Positions 52,505-63,659 of a DNA stretch of 64,000 nt are shown in pieces. The stretch covers positions 68,692,371 through 68,756,370 of the forward strand of contig NC_057918.1 of NCBI RefSeq assembly GCF_018873765.1, given 5' to 3'. Position 1 is the first letter of the stretch. Each line of letters opens with the position of its first letter. The stretch is from Telopea speciosissima. Taxonomy: Eukaryota > Streptophyta > Magnoliopsida > Proteales > Proteaceae. A program made the translations under genes and the position numbers. The notes under the pieces are model-generated. The model was not told the DNA's origin and did no database searches. It saw nothing but the letters and a program-made list of their open reading frames with translations.

Positions 52505-54947
52505 AACTTGTATTCTTTTTATTGTTAGATAGATAGAATAGAATTTAGGGATTGCTGTACTGGATATTTGTTTGGATTTTTGTTTCAACATTAAACCAGT
52601 TTGAGTAGGGAATTTTAGTGCTTTTCATTTAAATTATGAAGTCCTGTGGGGAGAAAAGAATCTTTTGTTGTAGTATTCGTTTATTCATTGTTCAATTGAT
52701 ACCAGGGAGTGGTTGGAAGTTTTAGATGAGAAGAATGCTGATTGCAGAAATTAGGACTCACTTGTAGTCTTGATTTGCGGATGTGGTCATCTTCGGATGG
52801 AGATTGGTAACCTAATTATTGCATTGTGATTGTTGGTTGCAGAAATCAGGAGATCGGTATTGTTGATTGTTGAAGTTGGAGAGAAATTTTTTTGGAGTTA
52901 TTTGACCATAGTTCAGAATCCTAGATGGAGAAACAAACTTTCATACCCATTTGTTGATGTACAGTAGCCAAAAGGTAAAATGGCTCGATCCCAACCCGAA
53001 AATCACATAAGCTTACATTTTTGTTGATTAGGCCCCTTATTTTCTTGGCAAGTATGAACTTTTTTAGTGGCCTGCATTTGATCTCTCAGTTTTAAATATA
53101 CAAATAGATTTTGAATGACTCAAATGATGCTCAATGTCGATGATTTTGTTGTTTACATTCATGCTTTGCTCCGCAGTTGACTTTACATTTCATATGAGTT
53201 TCTGTTGTTGAAAAGGAAAATGCCCTAATATGTATGCTGCCTTTGGATATAAATGGATATTTTATGGTAAGGCTTTAACATCATACTTATATCCATATCC
53301 CAAAAGAATCATGGAGTAATTCAATAAACAAGGCATGAGCAAGGAATTATTCTATCGTGGAATTGCAGAATTTAAGGACTCACACGATGATTTAATTATG
53401 TTCAGAGATCCTGTGAGATCTGTAGAGATATTGCAACCGACTTCCTACACCCCTCTCTGTCCCCTTTTGTTCTTCTTCTTCCGTTTTTTCTGGTAAAGGC
53501 GATATTGCTATTTGTAACTGAAAGTTGATGTTTCATTTTGTTCTGCAGCATCACTGAGGTACTTCATGTGAAATGTTAATGCACAAGGGTGACTACCTTT
53601 TCCATTCATTCATAGCTTTTATCTCCTTTTCTTAATTGCTTTCACATGTAATGAGTTCCCTTCCAACTTTGACGAGGCATGCTTCATGTGATTTATGGTA
53701 ATAATGTGTTTTGTCTTCTCTGATATCTACTTTGAGGTTCCACTGAGAATAAATGGCATCCTTCTCAAATCCCATCTCTGATTATTTTCCTTATAGACTA
53801 AAATAAATTGCCTTCTATTTTACAGCATTCAAAAAGCTTTTGTTTGTTGATGGGTTCTTATTGATTTGAATTTGAGAATGTTGTCAAGGCTAGGAAAGGA
53901 CTTATAAATCTGTGATATTTTTAATTAGATTACAAGGTGCATGCATTACCAGACTTCCGAAGAGCATGTTTAATGCATATTTTGATGGACATTCATTTGC
54001 ACAACGGAAAAAATTTGAAGTGTAGAAAAGGAATTGGAATGTTCAACAAGTCGAATTATTGCAAATGCTTTCTCTCTACAAAAAGAGAAAGAGTTCCCTC
54101 TAAGGGGACCTCTGAAAAGAACAAACAGATTTTCTTTAACTTTTATTGTTCTACTGTGCATTTTTTGCTCAATTGGATTTGTCGAATATCTTTTGATGCA
54201 GGATATCAGACAAGCTTTCATTAGCATGCAAGGGGTTTTTTTTTCAACCGGCAAGATATGTTACCCCCACCCCCTTGCAGGAACATCTCAATGCTTATAT
54301 GTTTTCTATGTTCGGTTGTCAATGTTAAGAAAATTATTGGGCAGGATGAGGGGAGGGAGGAAGAAATTGTGGGAAATAACTGTTTTTTCTTGCCATACCA
54401 ACTTTGAAAGCTTTTGAATCTTTTTGTTTTTTGGGGTGGAAAAGAAAATATTACACAAAGAAGAAAGAAAGGAGAGTAAGTCATCTGATATAGACAGACT
54501 GAGTTTTTCTATCCTGGCCTGCACAGCTAAGTTTATGATCCCTATCCTGTTCTAAGACATGAACATTGGAAAACATCTTAATTACAGACTTAATATCCAA
54601 AAGTATTGTAAAGATCTCTCCCATAGCCAGCTACCCATACTCTGCTCCACACAGTCAACAAGATTCTAGTACCCAGTCCAAATTTCTCTGGTTGTGATTT
54701 TCTCGCTCTTTGCAGTCCTTCGAGCATTCCCCTTGTTTTTGTTCTTGAGAGCTCCTTGTATAACTAAAATCCAAAGAAACAACAACAATTTGGTTTTTTT
54801 ACCATGAGCCATGATCGAGGCCCAACCTGCTTATAGAGTAGCTTTAGAGAAACTCTGCTCACATATAATAGTACAAGTACCAGGTAAGAAGAGCTCATGA
54901 TATTCAGCCAGAGAAAGCTTTTTATTGTTTAAAGAATTTATGCCTCA
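52505..54947. other. 3' flank of the GATA gene and gene-poor sequence
   Basis: The first few hundred bases should be GATA 3' UTR. Beyond, I see only AT-rich sequence and short open frames (for example 54034-54417, plus) without a recognisable domain. Confidence 0.4.
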
Positions 54948-55035
54948 AATTTGCTATTTTTGTTGCCATTTGAATTGTGGCATGGTTGGAAATCTAACTT
55001 GAAATATTTGAAGGTTTGGGGATGTCTAATACAGT
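54948..55035 (+). mobile_element. Small Ty1/copia integrase fragment
   Basis: Encodes LPFELWHGWKSNLKYLKVWGCL, a conserved Copia integrase word. The rest of the element is absent; a LINE fragment follows. Confidence 0.75.
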
Positions 55036-55149
55036 TGATTCCCTATCACTTGTACTCTCTTTTAATCTTACTTCAGTCTTTTTTAGATTGTTTGTTGGTT
55101 GTGTTCTCTTGCTTGAATCTGAGCCTTTTTTTTCTTCCTTTGTTATCTT

Positions 55150-55975
55150 TATATTATATGATGATAGTTCTAAGTTGGAATGTAAGGGGACTTGGGTCCC
55201 CACCTACCTTGAGTGTGCTAAAGAGGTACATTTCCATAATTAACCCTGACCCTGTTTACCTTTCAAGTTGCTTTCCTTGGATGAGAAGACATATTCGAGA
55301 TTTTGAGGAAATGTATTGCCTATGGTTTCTGTTCAAGTGTGGGAGCATAAGGTCTTAGTGGAGGTCTATTAGTTAATGAGCATTTAAAGCATGCTCATGG
55401 TGTTAATTGGTTTGTATTCCCCACCATCTGTCCCATGACAGAGTAGCTGTTTGAGAGTAACTTTCTTCATTCCGATAATCCTATCTAATATCACCATTTC
55501 CTTTCTCCTTATTGGAGATTTCAACCAACTACTTTACCCTGAGGATAAGATTGGGGAAAAGGATTTCAATCCCTAAAACTCTGTTGCATTGGGTCTTTAA
55601 AATTTAACTTTTTCTTTTTGACTTAATTGAGAATCTTCAGATCTGCATCCTCTCCAACCACCCATCCAATGGTTGGGAGGATTTAGACACGCATCCCAAC
55701 AGCTGCCTACATTTGCTAATACCTGATAATGTGTATTCAAATCCTTTCTGCCGTTGGATGGATGGTTGGAGAGGAATTGGAGTTAGAGAAGATCTTTTTC
55801 CAAGATCCCTCTTAGGGTCTCGGTGCACATGGTCTAATAGCCAGAAGTCCCCAAATTTAATTAAAGAGACTTTGGAGGGAGGCTTAGCACACCCTCTTTG
55901 TTTTATTTTTAATGGAATAATGTTCTTCATCACTACCATTTGTTGGTTTTGATCACAGACCATTTAGTTCTTGAA
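55150..55975 (+). mobile_element. LINE endonuclease fragment (ORF2 N-terminus)
   Basis: Starts with VLSWNVRGLGSPPTLSVLK, the N-terminus of the AP-endonuclease domain of plant LINEs. Later, in other frames, it has GSRCTWSNSQKSPNL (the FTWSN motif) and near 55950 a LITDHLVLE word corresponding to the SDH-type motif. Several frameshifts and stops; the RT domain is not present. Confidence 0.75.
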
Positions 55976-57121
55976 ACCAATGCATGCTACAAATCACATC
56001 GAAACTTTTTTTTGCAGGTGTTGCTATCTTTTTGTTAGCCAAATGGTTTAAGTATCCAATGTTTCACCTATTGTATTTGAGATGCCTAAATTGGATTATA
56101 ATTAATCGATTTAATACAATTTGTTTTGTATTTTCAATTTTACCCTTACAAATAAATTTTTTATGTTTAATATGAAAACCTAATGGAACCCACATCACTG
56201 TCCCTTTTTCTTCTTCTTCTTCTTCCTTCAACCCCACTGGCCCCCTTCCCCTGCTGAATTTCGATCGATCAAGGTTTTAAAACTCCAGATTAGGCATTCA
56301 ATCGGTCTCTATCAATTCAGATTAGAAACCAGTATACATTTTTTTAAGAATCAGGTGAGTATGGGATCGGGAGCCAATCACCCAGAATAGAAGCCCTTTA
56401 TCCATGAGAAGGTGATTCAAAATCTTTATAAGTATAAAGAAAAGCCCTGTGCTTTACTAGCACAATGCTGCTATATAGGGCTCAAATAAGCAAGTGATAC
56501 CGCGAACAGCAGCCCCTTCCCGGATTTCATCTCCTAGAGCACCGTCAAGACTTCTGCTCCGACTGCGCCTACGCCAAAGGAGGCAATAGCGTGCATACTA
56601 CTCCACTCCTACTCTCCTTCCATATGCCTCTCCACACACCCCCCTCCTCTGATTCTGATTTTTTTCAAAATCTTGGGATCGATTACGATTCAAACATTGT
56701 ACTGGGAGGTGACATTGGTGCGGCTTGTATAGGGGAGGGGGCCGGTGGTGGTGGTGGGTATGAGAATAAGAGGAGGGGATGTTGATGTGGGTCCCATTAG
56801 AATTTTATATTAAAAAATAAAAAAATTATTTGCAAGGGTAAAGCTTAAAATAGAAAACAAATTGAGTAAATCAGTTAATTATAATCTAATTTAGGTATTC
56901 TAAACACAATATGTGAAACGTTGAATACCTAAACTACAATTTGTCAAAACCTTAGGTAAACTGGCTGCTATTTACCCAAAATAATATAAAGTATGAAACT
57001 GACACATGAGATTATGTCTAAAATTAATGAAATTCAAGTACCCTTAATTGGTTTACTTGAAGTTTAAGAGATGTTTTGATTTAAAAAATCTAGACATATG
57101 TTTTAGAGGGGGTCGCAATAC
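55976..57121. other. Intergenic, nothing definite
   Basis: AT-rich, with a (TTC)n run near 56208-56226 and a degenerate CGGTCTCTATC-type patch near 56270-56340. No gene. Confidence 0.4.
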
Positions 57122-57134
57122 AACTATTCAAGGT

Positions 57135-57396
57135 ACCCCAAGGGGTCAGTTCAGTTGGCAAAAGACCAACTCCTCAAATAACGAGTGATTCCTCACTGAG
57201 TTTATAAAAGGAGAGTGCTCTCTCTATGAAAATCTTCGTATGTCTCACTTCCCGAAGAGAGGGACCTTTCCTTCTTTCTTCGTTCTTTTGCGATAAGAAT
57301 GTTCCGATCATGAGTTCAAACCACCTTGGAGCCTATCCCCATCCTCTATCCCCCCCCCCCCCCCTATTAAGGCTCTCCAATTCCTAAAAAAGAAAA
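57135..57396 (+). mobile_element. SINE with target-site duplication, second family member
   Basis: Begins ACCCCAAGGGGTCAG, has an A-box-like CAGTTCAGTTGGC and a B-box-like GAGTTCAAACC (about 57313), and ends in an A-rich tail. It is flanked by AACTATTCAAGGT (57122-57134) and AACTATACAAGGT (57397-57409). The start resembles the SINE at 10680. A poly(C) run interrupts the 3' part. Confidence 0.75.
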
Positions 57397-57590
57397 AACT
57401 ATACAAGGTTCTACCACTTCCTCAATAAAATGAACCATTGTGCTAGGGTTGTTGATTATGTTAAAGATTGTAAAGAAAATCTTGTCTCTGACCCTTTCTC
57501 TATTTCTATGATATTTGGTTCACATTTTAGTTTGATTTTCTTTACATCTAATCCTAGAGATCCCTAGTTTGTGGAAGTTATATTTGACCC

Positions 57591-58068
57591 TGATACGCCA
57601 TAATTTGTACTTCAAATCCTGACCTTACACGTGGCCCTCTCAGGTTCGCAAACAAGAGGAAGTTGGAAGCATGCTTGGAGAATCCCACGCGCATGATGGT
57701 TATGAAGCTAGGGCCACTACGGCAGTTACGTAACTACAAAGAAAAGGCCCCACATGCATTAAGAATCCCCGAAATCCCAAGATTTGGGGGGGGGGATCAC
57801 AACTAGAATGGGAGTTTCCTAAATCCGTGCACCCAGAAAAGAAAACTATTAAAACGGGACGAATTGCTCAAGATCCAATCCATCACTATAAATTAAGGGC
57901 TTAGACCCTCATGTAAGGACACTCAATATTCAGCATTCAAGGATCAATAAAGAAAGCATATTACTTCGCAGTCTCATCTCCGTTATTCTCAATTCCACCT
58001 AGTTTCTACACTAGCATATTAGTTGTGTTGCCGGTAGATTTCTCTCCGGCAGAAATCTTTGTACAACA
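57591..58068 (+). mobile_element. Tat-type Ty3/gypsy 5' LTR
   Basis: About 478 bp from TGATACGCC to GTACAACA, next to the primer-binding site. It has a TATA-like CACTATAAATTAAGG (about 57884) and AATAAAG (about 57949). The start TGATAC also opens the solo LTR at 25351 (minus). The 3' LTR is beyond the window. Confidence 0.75.
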
Positions 58069-58070
58069 TT

Positions 58071-58090
58071 TGGCGCCGTCTGTGGGAACG
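58071..58090 (+). other. Primer-binding site of the Tat element
   Basis: TGGCGCCGTCTGTGGGAACG two bases after the LTR end. TGGCGCCGT is the primer-binding word typical of plant Tat/Athila-type elements. Confidence 0.8.
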
Positions 58091-58337
58091 GAGAGCGAAG
58101 ACCTACGAAGATCCCACTATGACCAACATAAGAAACTAGTCGAGGATCACTCGATCCGTCGCGGCGGAGGCAGCTATTCCTCCTCCAGGACCTTTTGCCG
58201 CTGGTCAAGGAGGAGCCTTAGCCCGTCCAACTGCTTCCCGGTAAGAAGGTGAAGATCCTATCCTAGAAAACTAGGAGCTATCGCGCCAGGAGGAGTCTCA
58301 ACCAAGGCTCCCAGGGGACCCACCATGCTACGTAACA

Positions 58338-59654
58338 GTGGAACAGTTTGACGTAATGCAGGCCCGTTGGGATGACAAGATGGAGCAGATGTTGGAGATG
58401 CAGCGCGGTCTCCTACAGGGGATTCCCATACCCCCACCTCCACCGCCGAACGGAGAAAGATCTCATTCCCCGGAGCATAGTGAGAACCATAGCAATGCAA
58501 ACAACACCCGACGAAAGAACAACAAGATACAGGGAAATGCCAAGAATCAAGATTCACATATGACGAAGGTTGAGCAAGCCCTGAACGACAAAGTCTTGGA
58601 ACTCTAAGACCAAATTTAAGAAGTCATAAGGGGAAAGAACCAGGCCCCAATTCATAACTTTCACTTCACTACGGATTTAGCGTTCACTAATGAAGTACGG
58701 TTCAAGCCCCTCCCAAAAGGGTTCAAGGTGCCAACCATAGAGCAATATGCTGGCACCACGGATCCAGAGGATCACTTGGAAACTTTAAAGTCCCTCATGT
58801 TCTTTCAAGGCGCTTCAAACGCTATAATGTGCAGAGCTTTCCCCTCTACCCTGAAGGAAGCGGCGCAACAGTGGTTCTCTCAGCTCCCTCCACGATCTCT
58901 CTCCAATTTCACAGATCTGGGGCGGGCCTTCTTGGCCCACTTTGTGAGCAATAGAGTTCACAAGAAGACAGCCGCCAATCTCCTGGCCATAAAGCAGCGC
59001 CTCGACGAATCCATCAGGGGTTTTCTTACAAGGTTCAATAAAGAAGCCCTGGAGGTACGAAACTTGGACCAAGTGATGAAGTTCCAGGCGTTGCGTAGCG
59101 GAATTTGAGATGTCGAGATGAAAAAGTCCTTAATCATGGACGAACCAGGAGACATGTATGAGTTGTTCTCAGGATGTGAAAAGTATATCAACTTGGCCGA
59201 AGTTCTTGCGGCCGAGAAAGAAGATAAAATCGAGAAGAAAGCTCAGGAAAAGAAGGAGGAGACCCCCCGAGAAGTTGGTGCAAAGCGCAGTCGAGAAGAC
59301 AAGGATGGCAAAAAAAAGAAAGATGATAGGAAAGCCTGGGTCCCCAAAGCTGTAGATTTGGAATCCGAGTCGGTTTATACGGCCCTGACTCATAACCGAG
59401 CACATATATTGAATGAAATTAAGGACTAGGTAACCTTGCGGTGGCCCGCCAAGATGGTCAAGCCAGCGCATGAGCGCAACAAGAACAAGTACTGTCGCTT
59501 TCATCAAGACCACGGTCACAATACCGAAGAGTGCAGACAACTGAAGGATGAGATAGAGGCTCTCATCCAAAGAGGACGCCTAGGCCGATTAGTCAAGAAA
59601 GAAGGGAACGACCGGAGGTCAGACTATCGTGCTCAGGAGCCAGAGGGAAGATAA
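58338..59654 (+). mobile_element. Tat element gag (in-frame stops)
   Basis: One frame from ATG 58338 to 59654 with four internal stops (58605, 58617, 59106, 59427) and no frameshift. The core is typical Ty3 gag: PTIEQYAGTTDPEDHLETLK, AFPSTLKEAAQQWFSQLPP, FLAHFVSNRVHKKTAANLL and IRGFLTRFNKEAL. It continues with a Lys/Glu-rich stretch and a zinc-knuckle-like CRFHQDHGHNTEEC. Confidence 0.9.
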
Positions 59655-59756
59655 AGATCACCCCCCAGAGCTGATAAAGAGGACCTACACCGAGGTAAGC
59701 CCCATACCGAGAATGTACCCCTGAGGGAAATAACAACCATATTTGGTGGGTCTGGC

Positions 59757-60131
59757 ATGGGAGGAGAAACCTCAAATTCCCGAAATCAACATGCCCGAAA
59801 TGTGCTCCAAATAGAGGCAACAGTCAAAAGGAGGAGAATTGATTATCACATAACCTTCTCCGATGAAGATCTGAAGGATATTCAATCTCCCCATGATGAT
59901 GCCTTGGTGATCAAGATTGTTATCGCCAACTGCACGGTAGGGAGGATCCTGGTGGACAATGGGAGTTCAGTTGACATCCTATACTATGATGCATTCAAAA
60001 AGATGCTCCTAAAACCTGAGATGCTGAAAAGAGTGGAGTCTCCTCTATACGGTTTCAATGGGGCCCTAGTACAAGTGAAAGGATCCATTGAGCTACTGGT
60101 TACCGTGGGGACAGAACCCTCTCTACGGTGA
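59757..60131 (+). mobile_element. Tat element protease
   Basis: Retropepsin-like domain: DYHITFSDEDLKDIQSPHDDALVI, then VGRILVDNGSSVDILYYDAF, in which DNGSS holds the catalytic aspartate. A single-base frameshift just before 60128 moves the rest (NFLVVKVNSTYNGILGWPGL) to another frame. Confidence 0.88.
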
Positions 60132-61747
60132 TGATGAACTTCCTAGTAGTAAAGGTGAATTCCACGTATAATGGAATATTGGGGTGGCCAGGACTCAATG
60201 CACTGCAGGCGGTGGTCTCAACTCCATACCTAGTGATGAAATTCCTAACTGACCATGGGGTAGGGGAATGCCGAGGAAGCCAGGTGGCGGCCCGTCGCTG
60301 CTATGAAGGATACCTGGGAACCAAAGGAAAGGAGCCACAAATGCATCTAATTAATTTGGATGACAATCGAGATATCGGTGAGCAGGAAAGGAGTGAGCCA
60401 GCCGAGGAGTTGGTCCCTGTGGAGATAGTAGAAGGGGACGCGAAGCGCACCGGCCATATAGGCGCAGGCCTGAACGGCGAAAGAAAAACCGCCCTCATAA
60501 ACTTCTTGAGAACAAACGCATACGTATTCGCCTGGTCAGCCGCTGACATACCAGGGATAGATAGAAAAATAGCCAAACACAGGCTCAGTGTATACCCCAT
60601 TGCCAAGCCGATGTTCCAGAAGAAAAGAACTTTTGCTCCTGAGCGACAAGAAAAAGTGATCGAGGAGGTAACCAATCTGCTTGAGGCCGGCTTCATCAAG
60701 GAGGCTATCTATCCAGAATGGCTCTCCAATGTTGTAATGGTGCCCAAGCCAAATGGCAAGTGGTGAATGTGTATTGATTTTACAGATCTGAATAAAGTTT
60801 GCCTTAAAGACTACTACCCTTTGCCTCGTATTGATTTATTGATAAACACCACGGCAGGCCATGAAATGCTTTCTTTCATGGATGCCTACTCAGGGTATAA
60901 TCAGATCAGGATGTATGAGCCTGATATATTGAAAACTTCTTTTATTGCGAGGAGGGATACATACTGTTATATTCGCATGCCTTTCGGATTAAAGAATGGC
61001 GTAGCTTCCTACCAGCGCTTGATAAATTACCTTTTCAGGCACCAAATAGGACGCAATATGGAAGTATATGTAGATGATATGCTGGTAAAGAGCTTGAAAG
61101 CACAAGATCACATTGCAGATTTGAATGAGGCATTCCAGGTCTTTAGAGAAAGCAAGATGAAGTTGAACCCAGCCAAATGCGCCTTTGGGGTCACATCAGG
61201 AAAATTCCTCGGTTTCATGGTCTCAAGAAGAGGGATAGAGGCAAACCTTGCAAAGATTAAGGCTATACTAGAGATGCGTCCACCTGGAAGAGTTAAGGAA
61301 TTACAAGAACTCACGGGAAGAATAGCAGCTCTTGGGAGATTTATCTCGACTTCGGGGGACCGTTGTTTACCTTTCTTTAAGGCTCTGAAGAACCAAGCAA
61401 GAGAGCGGGAGACCAAAGGGGTCAAGCTCACCTTTAAATGGATCGAAGAATGCCAGATAGCCTTCACCGAACTAAAAAGATATATGGTGCAGCCACCTCT
61501 TCTGTCCAAGCCGAAACCAGGGGACACATTACAATTGTACTTGGCCATTACCACTATTGCAGTCAGTGCGGTATTGGTCCGAGGAGACGGGCAGGCCCAA
61601 AAACCGGTATATTATGTCAGCAAGGTACTCCTGGACGCCGAAACCAAGTATAGTAGTGTGGAGAAATATGCATACGCGTTGGTTACGGCGGCTCAAAAGT
61701 TAAGGCTATATTTCCAAGCTTATACCATTGAGGTGATCACCAACTAG
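60128..61747 (+). mobile_element. Tat element reverse transcriptase and first RNase H
   Basis: After the protease tail the RT domain runs from HRLSVYPIAKPMFQKKR and FIKEAIYPEWLSNVVMVPK through an in-frame TGA (60764-60766, after NGKW), then MCIDFTDLNKVCLKDYYPLPRID, FMDAYSGYNQI, IRMPFGLKNG and the catalytic YVDDM at 61067-61081. It continues into the connection and the first (gypsy-type) RNase H (LQLYLAITTIAVSAVLVR, YYVSKVL, KYSSVEKYAYALVTAAQKLR), ending at a TAG at 61745-61747. Confidence 0.93.
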
Positions 61748-62230
61748 CCTTTGAAGAAGATATTGGCCAAACCTGACCACTCATGAAGGCTAGTAGTGTG
61801 GTGTGTAGAGTTGGGAGAGTTCGATATCCGATACAAGCCTCGAACTGCCATAAAGGCACAGACCTTAGCGGATTTTATGGTGGAGTGCACACTCCCTGAA
61901 GAAGAAATCCCCACCACCGCAGAACCTGAAGAAGTTGTAGAAGAGTGGACACTGTATGTGGATGGTTCATCCAGTGCACAAGGGTGCGGGGCAAGATTGA
62001 TACTAACCAGCCTTGGAGGGTTCCTTGCGCAGTACGCGCTGAGGTTTGAGTTCCAGACAACCAATAATGGGGCCGAATATGAAGCCCTGATTGTAGGACT
62101 AAAACTGGCACAAAGTTTGATGGTAAAGTGTATCACCGTCCACAATGATTCACAACTGATAGTTAATCAAGTCAAAGGGGAGTATGAGGCAAAAGAATCG
62201 CGTATGGCACAGTACCTGAGCAGAGTGTAG
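61748..62230 (+). mobile_element. Tat element second (archaeal-type) RNase H
   Basis: Same frame as RT: GEFDIRYKPRTAIKAQTLADF, then WTLYVDGSSSAQGCGARLIL, then TNNGAEYEALIVGLKLA and HNDSQLIVNQVKGEYEA. The D...E...D acidic residues of an RNase H are all present. A second RNase H of this type after the gypsy RNase H marks the plant Tat lineage. TGA at 61783 and TAG at 62228 interrupt it. Confidence 0.88.
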
Positions 62231-63297
62231 GACTTGATCACGAAATTCAGCCATTTTGAGATACTTCAGGTACCCCGGACACAAAATGCATCTGCAGATG
62301 CCCTCTCTAGGCTAGCCACCTCAGATTTTCAAGACGTGGGCAAAACATTATACCTAGATGTGCTCGGTACTCCGAGCATAGAACAATCTGAGAAAATAAT
62401 ACCAATCGAGGTGGAACCTTGTTGGATAGACCCTTTAGTCAACTACCTCCAGGAGGGCATACTGCCCACTGACAAGGAAGAAGCAAAGAAAGTCAGAATG
62501 AGGGCCGTAAGGTACACAATAATAGGGGGAACACTATATAAAAAGGCATACGCAATGCCCTATTTAAAGTGTCTCTGACCATCTGAAGCAGAGTATGTTC
62601 TGCGTGAGATACACATAAGCATTTTTGGACAACACTTGGGGGGCATGGCACTCGCCCATAAGGTCATAAGTCAAGGGTACTTTTGGCCGTATCTTCGCAA
62701 AGAAGCAATAAGTTTTGCCCGCAAATGCCTGAAATGCTAGAAGTTTGCACCCATCACGCGCCAACCTACAACGGAGCTCACTTCAATTTCAAGCCCATTG
62801 CCCTTCGTACAGTGGGGAATGGACATACTGGGACCCTTCCCCAAGGCATCTGGAGGCAGACAACTTGTGGTGGTGGCCGTGGACTATTTCACCAAGTGGG
62901 TAGAAGCAGAAGCTTTGGCAATAATCACCGCGCAAAGGTTTGGAAATTCTTCCTTCAATCAGTTTTCTATAGGTATGGAATCTTGAGAACCCTCATTACT
63001 GACAATGGAAAGCAGTTTGAGCAAAAGTTCAAGGAATTTAGTGACCAATATGAAATTCAGCTAAGAAAGACCTCAATAGCCCACCCCCAATCCAATGGGA
63101 TGGCAAAAGTAATGAACAAAATTCTATTAGATGGAATCAAGAAGAAACTGGAAATGACCAAAGGATTATGGGTGGAGGAACTGCCTAACATTCTATGGGC
63201 ATACTGGACAACCACGAGGTTGGCAACTGGCGAAATACCCTTCATGCTGGCATATGGAATAGAAGCAGTACTCCCTATGGAGATAGGAGAAATCTAG
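62231..63297 (+). mobile_element. Tat element integrase
   Basis: Linker (VPRTQNASADALSRLA), then the zinc-binding region and core: EYVLREIH...LGGMALAHKV..QGYFWP, ARKCLKC, FVQWGMDILGPFPKASGGRQ, DYFTKWVEAEAL. A frameshift follows near 62930-62945, then RYGILRTLITDNGKQF and HPQSNGMAKVMNKILLDGIKKKL. The first two catalytic Asp are there, but the position normally Glu (NG-x-x-E) reads Lys. Stops at 62576 and 62738 add to the damage. Confidence 0.9.
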
Positions 63298-63651
63298 CTG
63301 AGGGTGCAATTCTATGATCCTGAGGTTAACGATGAAAAATTAAGAATAAGCTGAGATATGTTGGAGGAAATCAGAGAAACAGCTCGGGTAAGGAATGCAG
63401 TACACCAACAACGAACAACACGCCACTACAACACAAAGCTGAAAGCTAGAAGGTTCCACCAGGGAGAGCTAGTCCTATGCAAGGTAGAAGCCTCAGACTC
63501 GAGATCCATGGGAAAGTTATCACCCAACTGGGAAAGACCATACAGAATCTCCAAACAAGTGGCATCAGGAGCGTATCATCTGGAGACCCTGGAGGGGGTA
63601 CCAATACCACGATCCTGGAATGCAGAGAACTTGCAAAAATTTTATCAATAA
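63298..63651 (+). mobile_element. Tat element integrase C-terminal region
   Basis: Continues in the frame of the preceding piece after TAG 63295 and TGA near 63355: MLEEIRETARVRNAVHQQRTTRHYN, then RRFHQGELVLCKVEA, GKLSPNWERPYRI and AYHLETLEGVPIPRSWNAENL. This is the usual integrase C-terminus (GPY/F-type: W.RPYRI). It ends at TAA 63649-63651. Confidence 0.88.
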
Positions 63652-63659
63652 AGTAATCA

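Noticed and set aside
59169-59570. 133-codon minus-strand frame in the Tat element
   Set aside because: It is the complement of the Lys/Glu-rich gag region, so its Phe/Leu-rich look is expected from the opposite strand.
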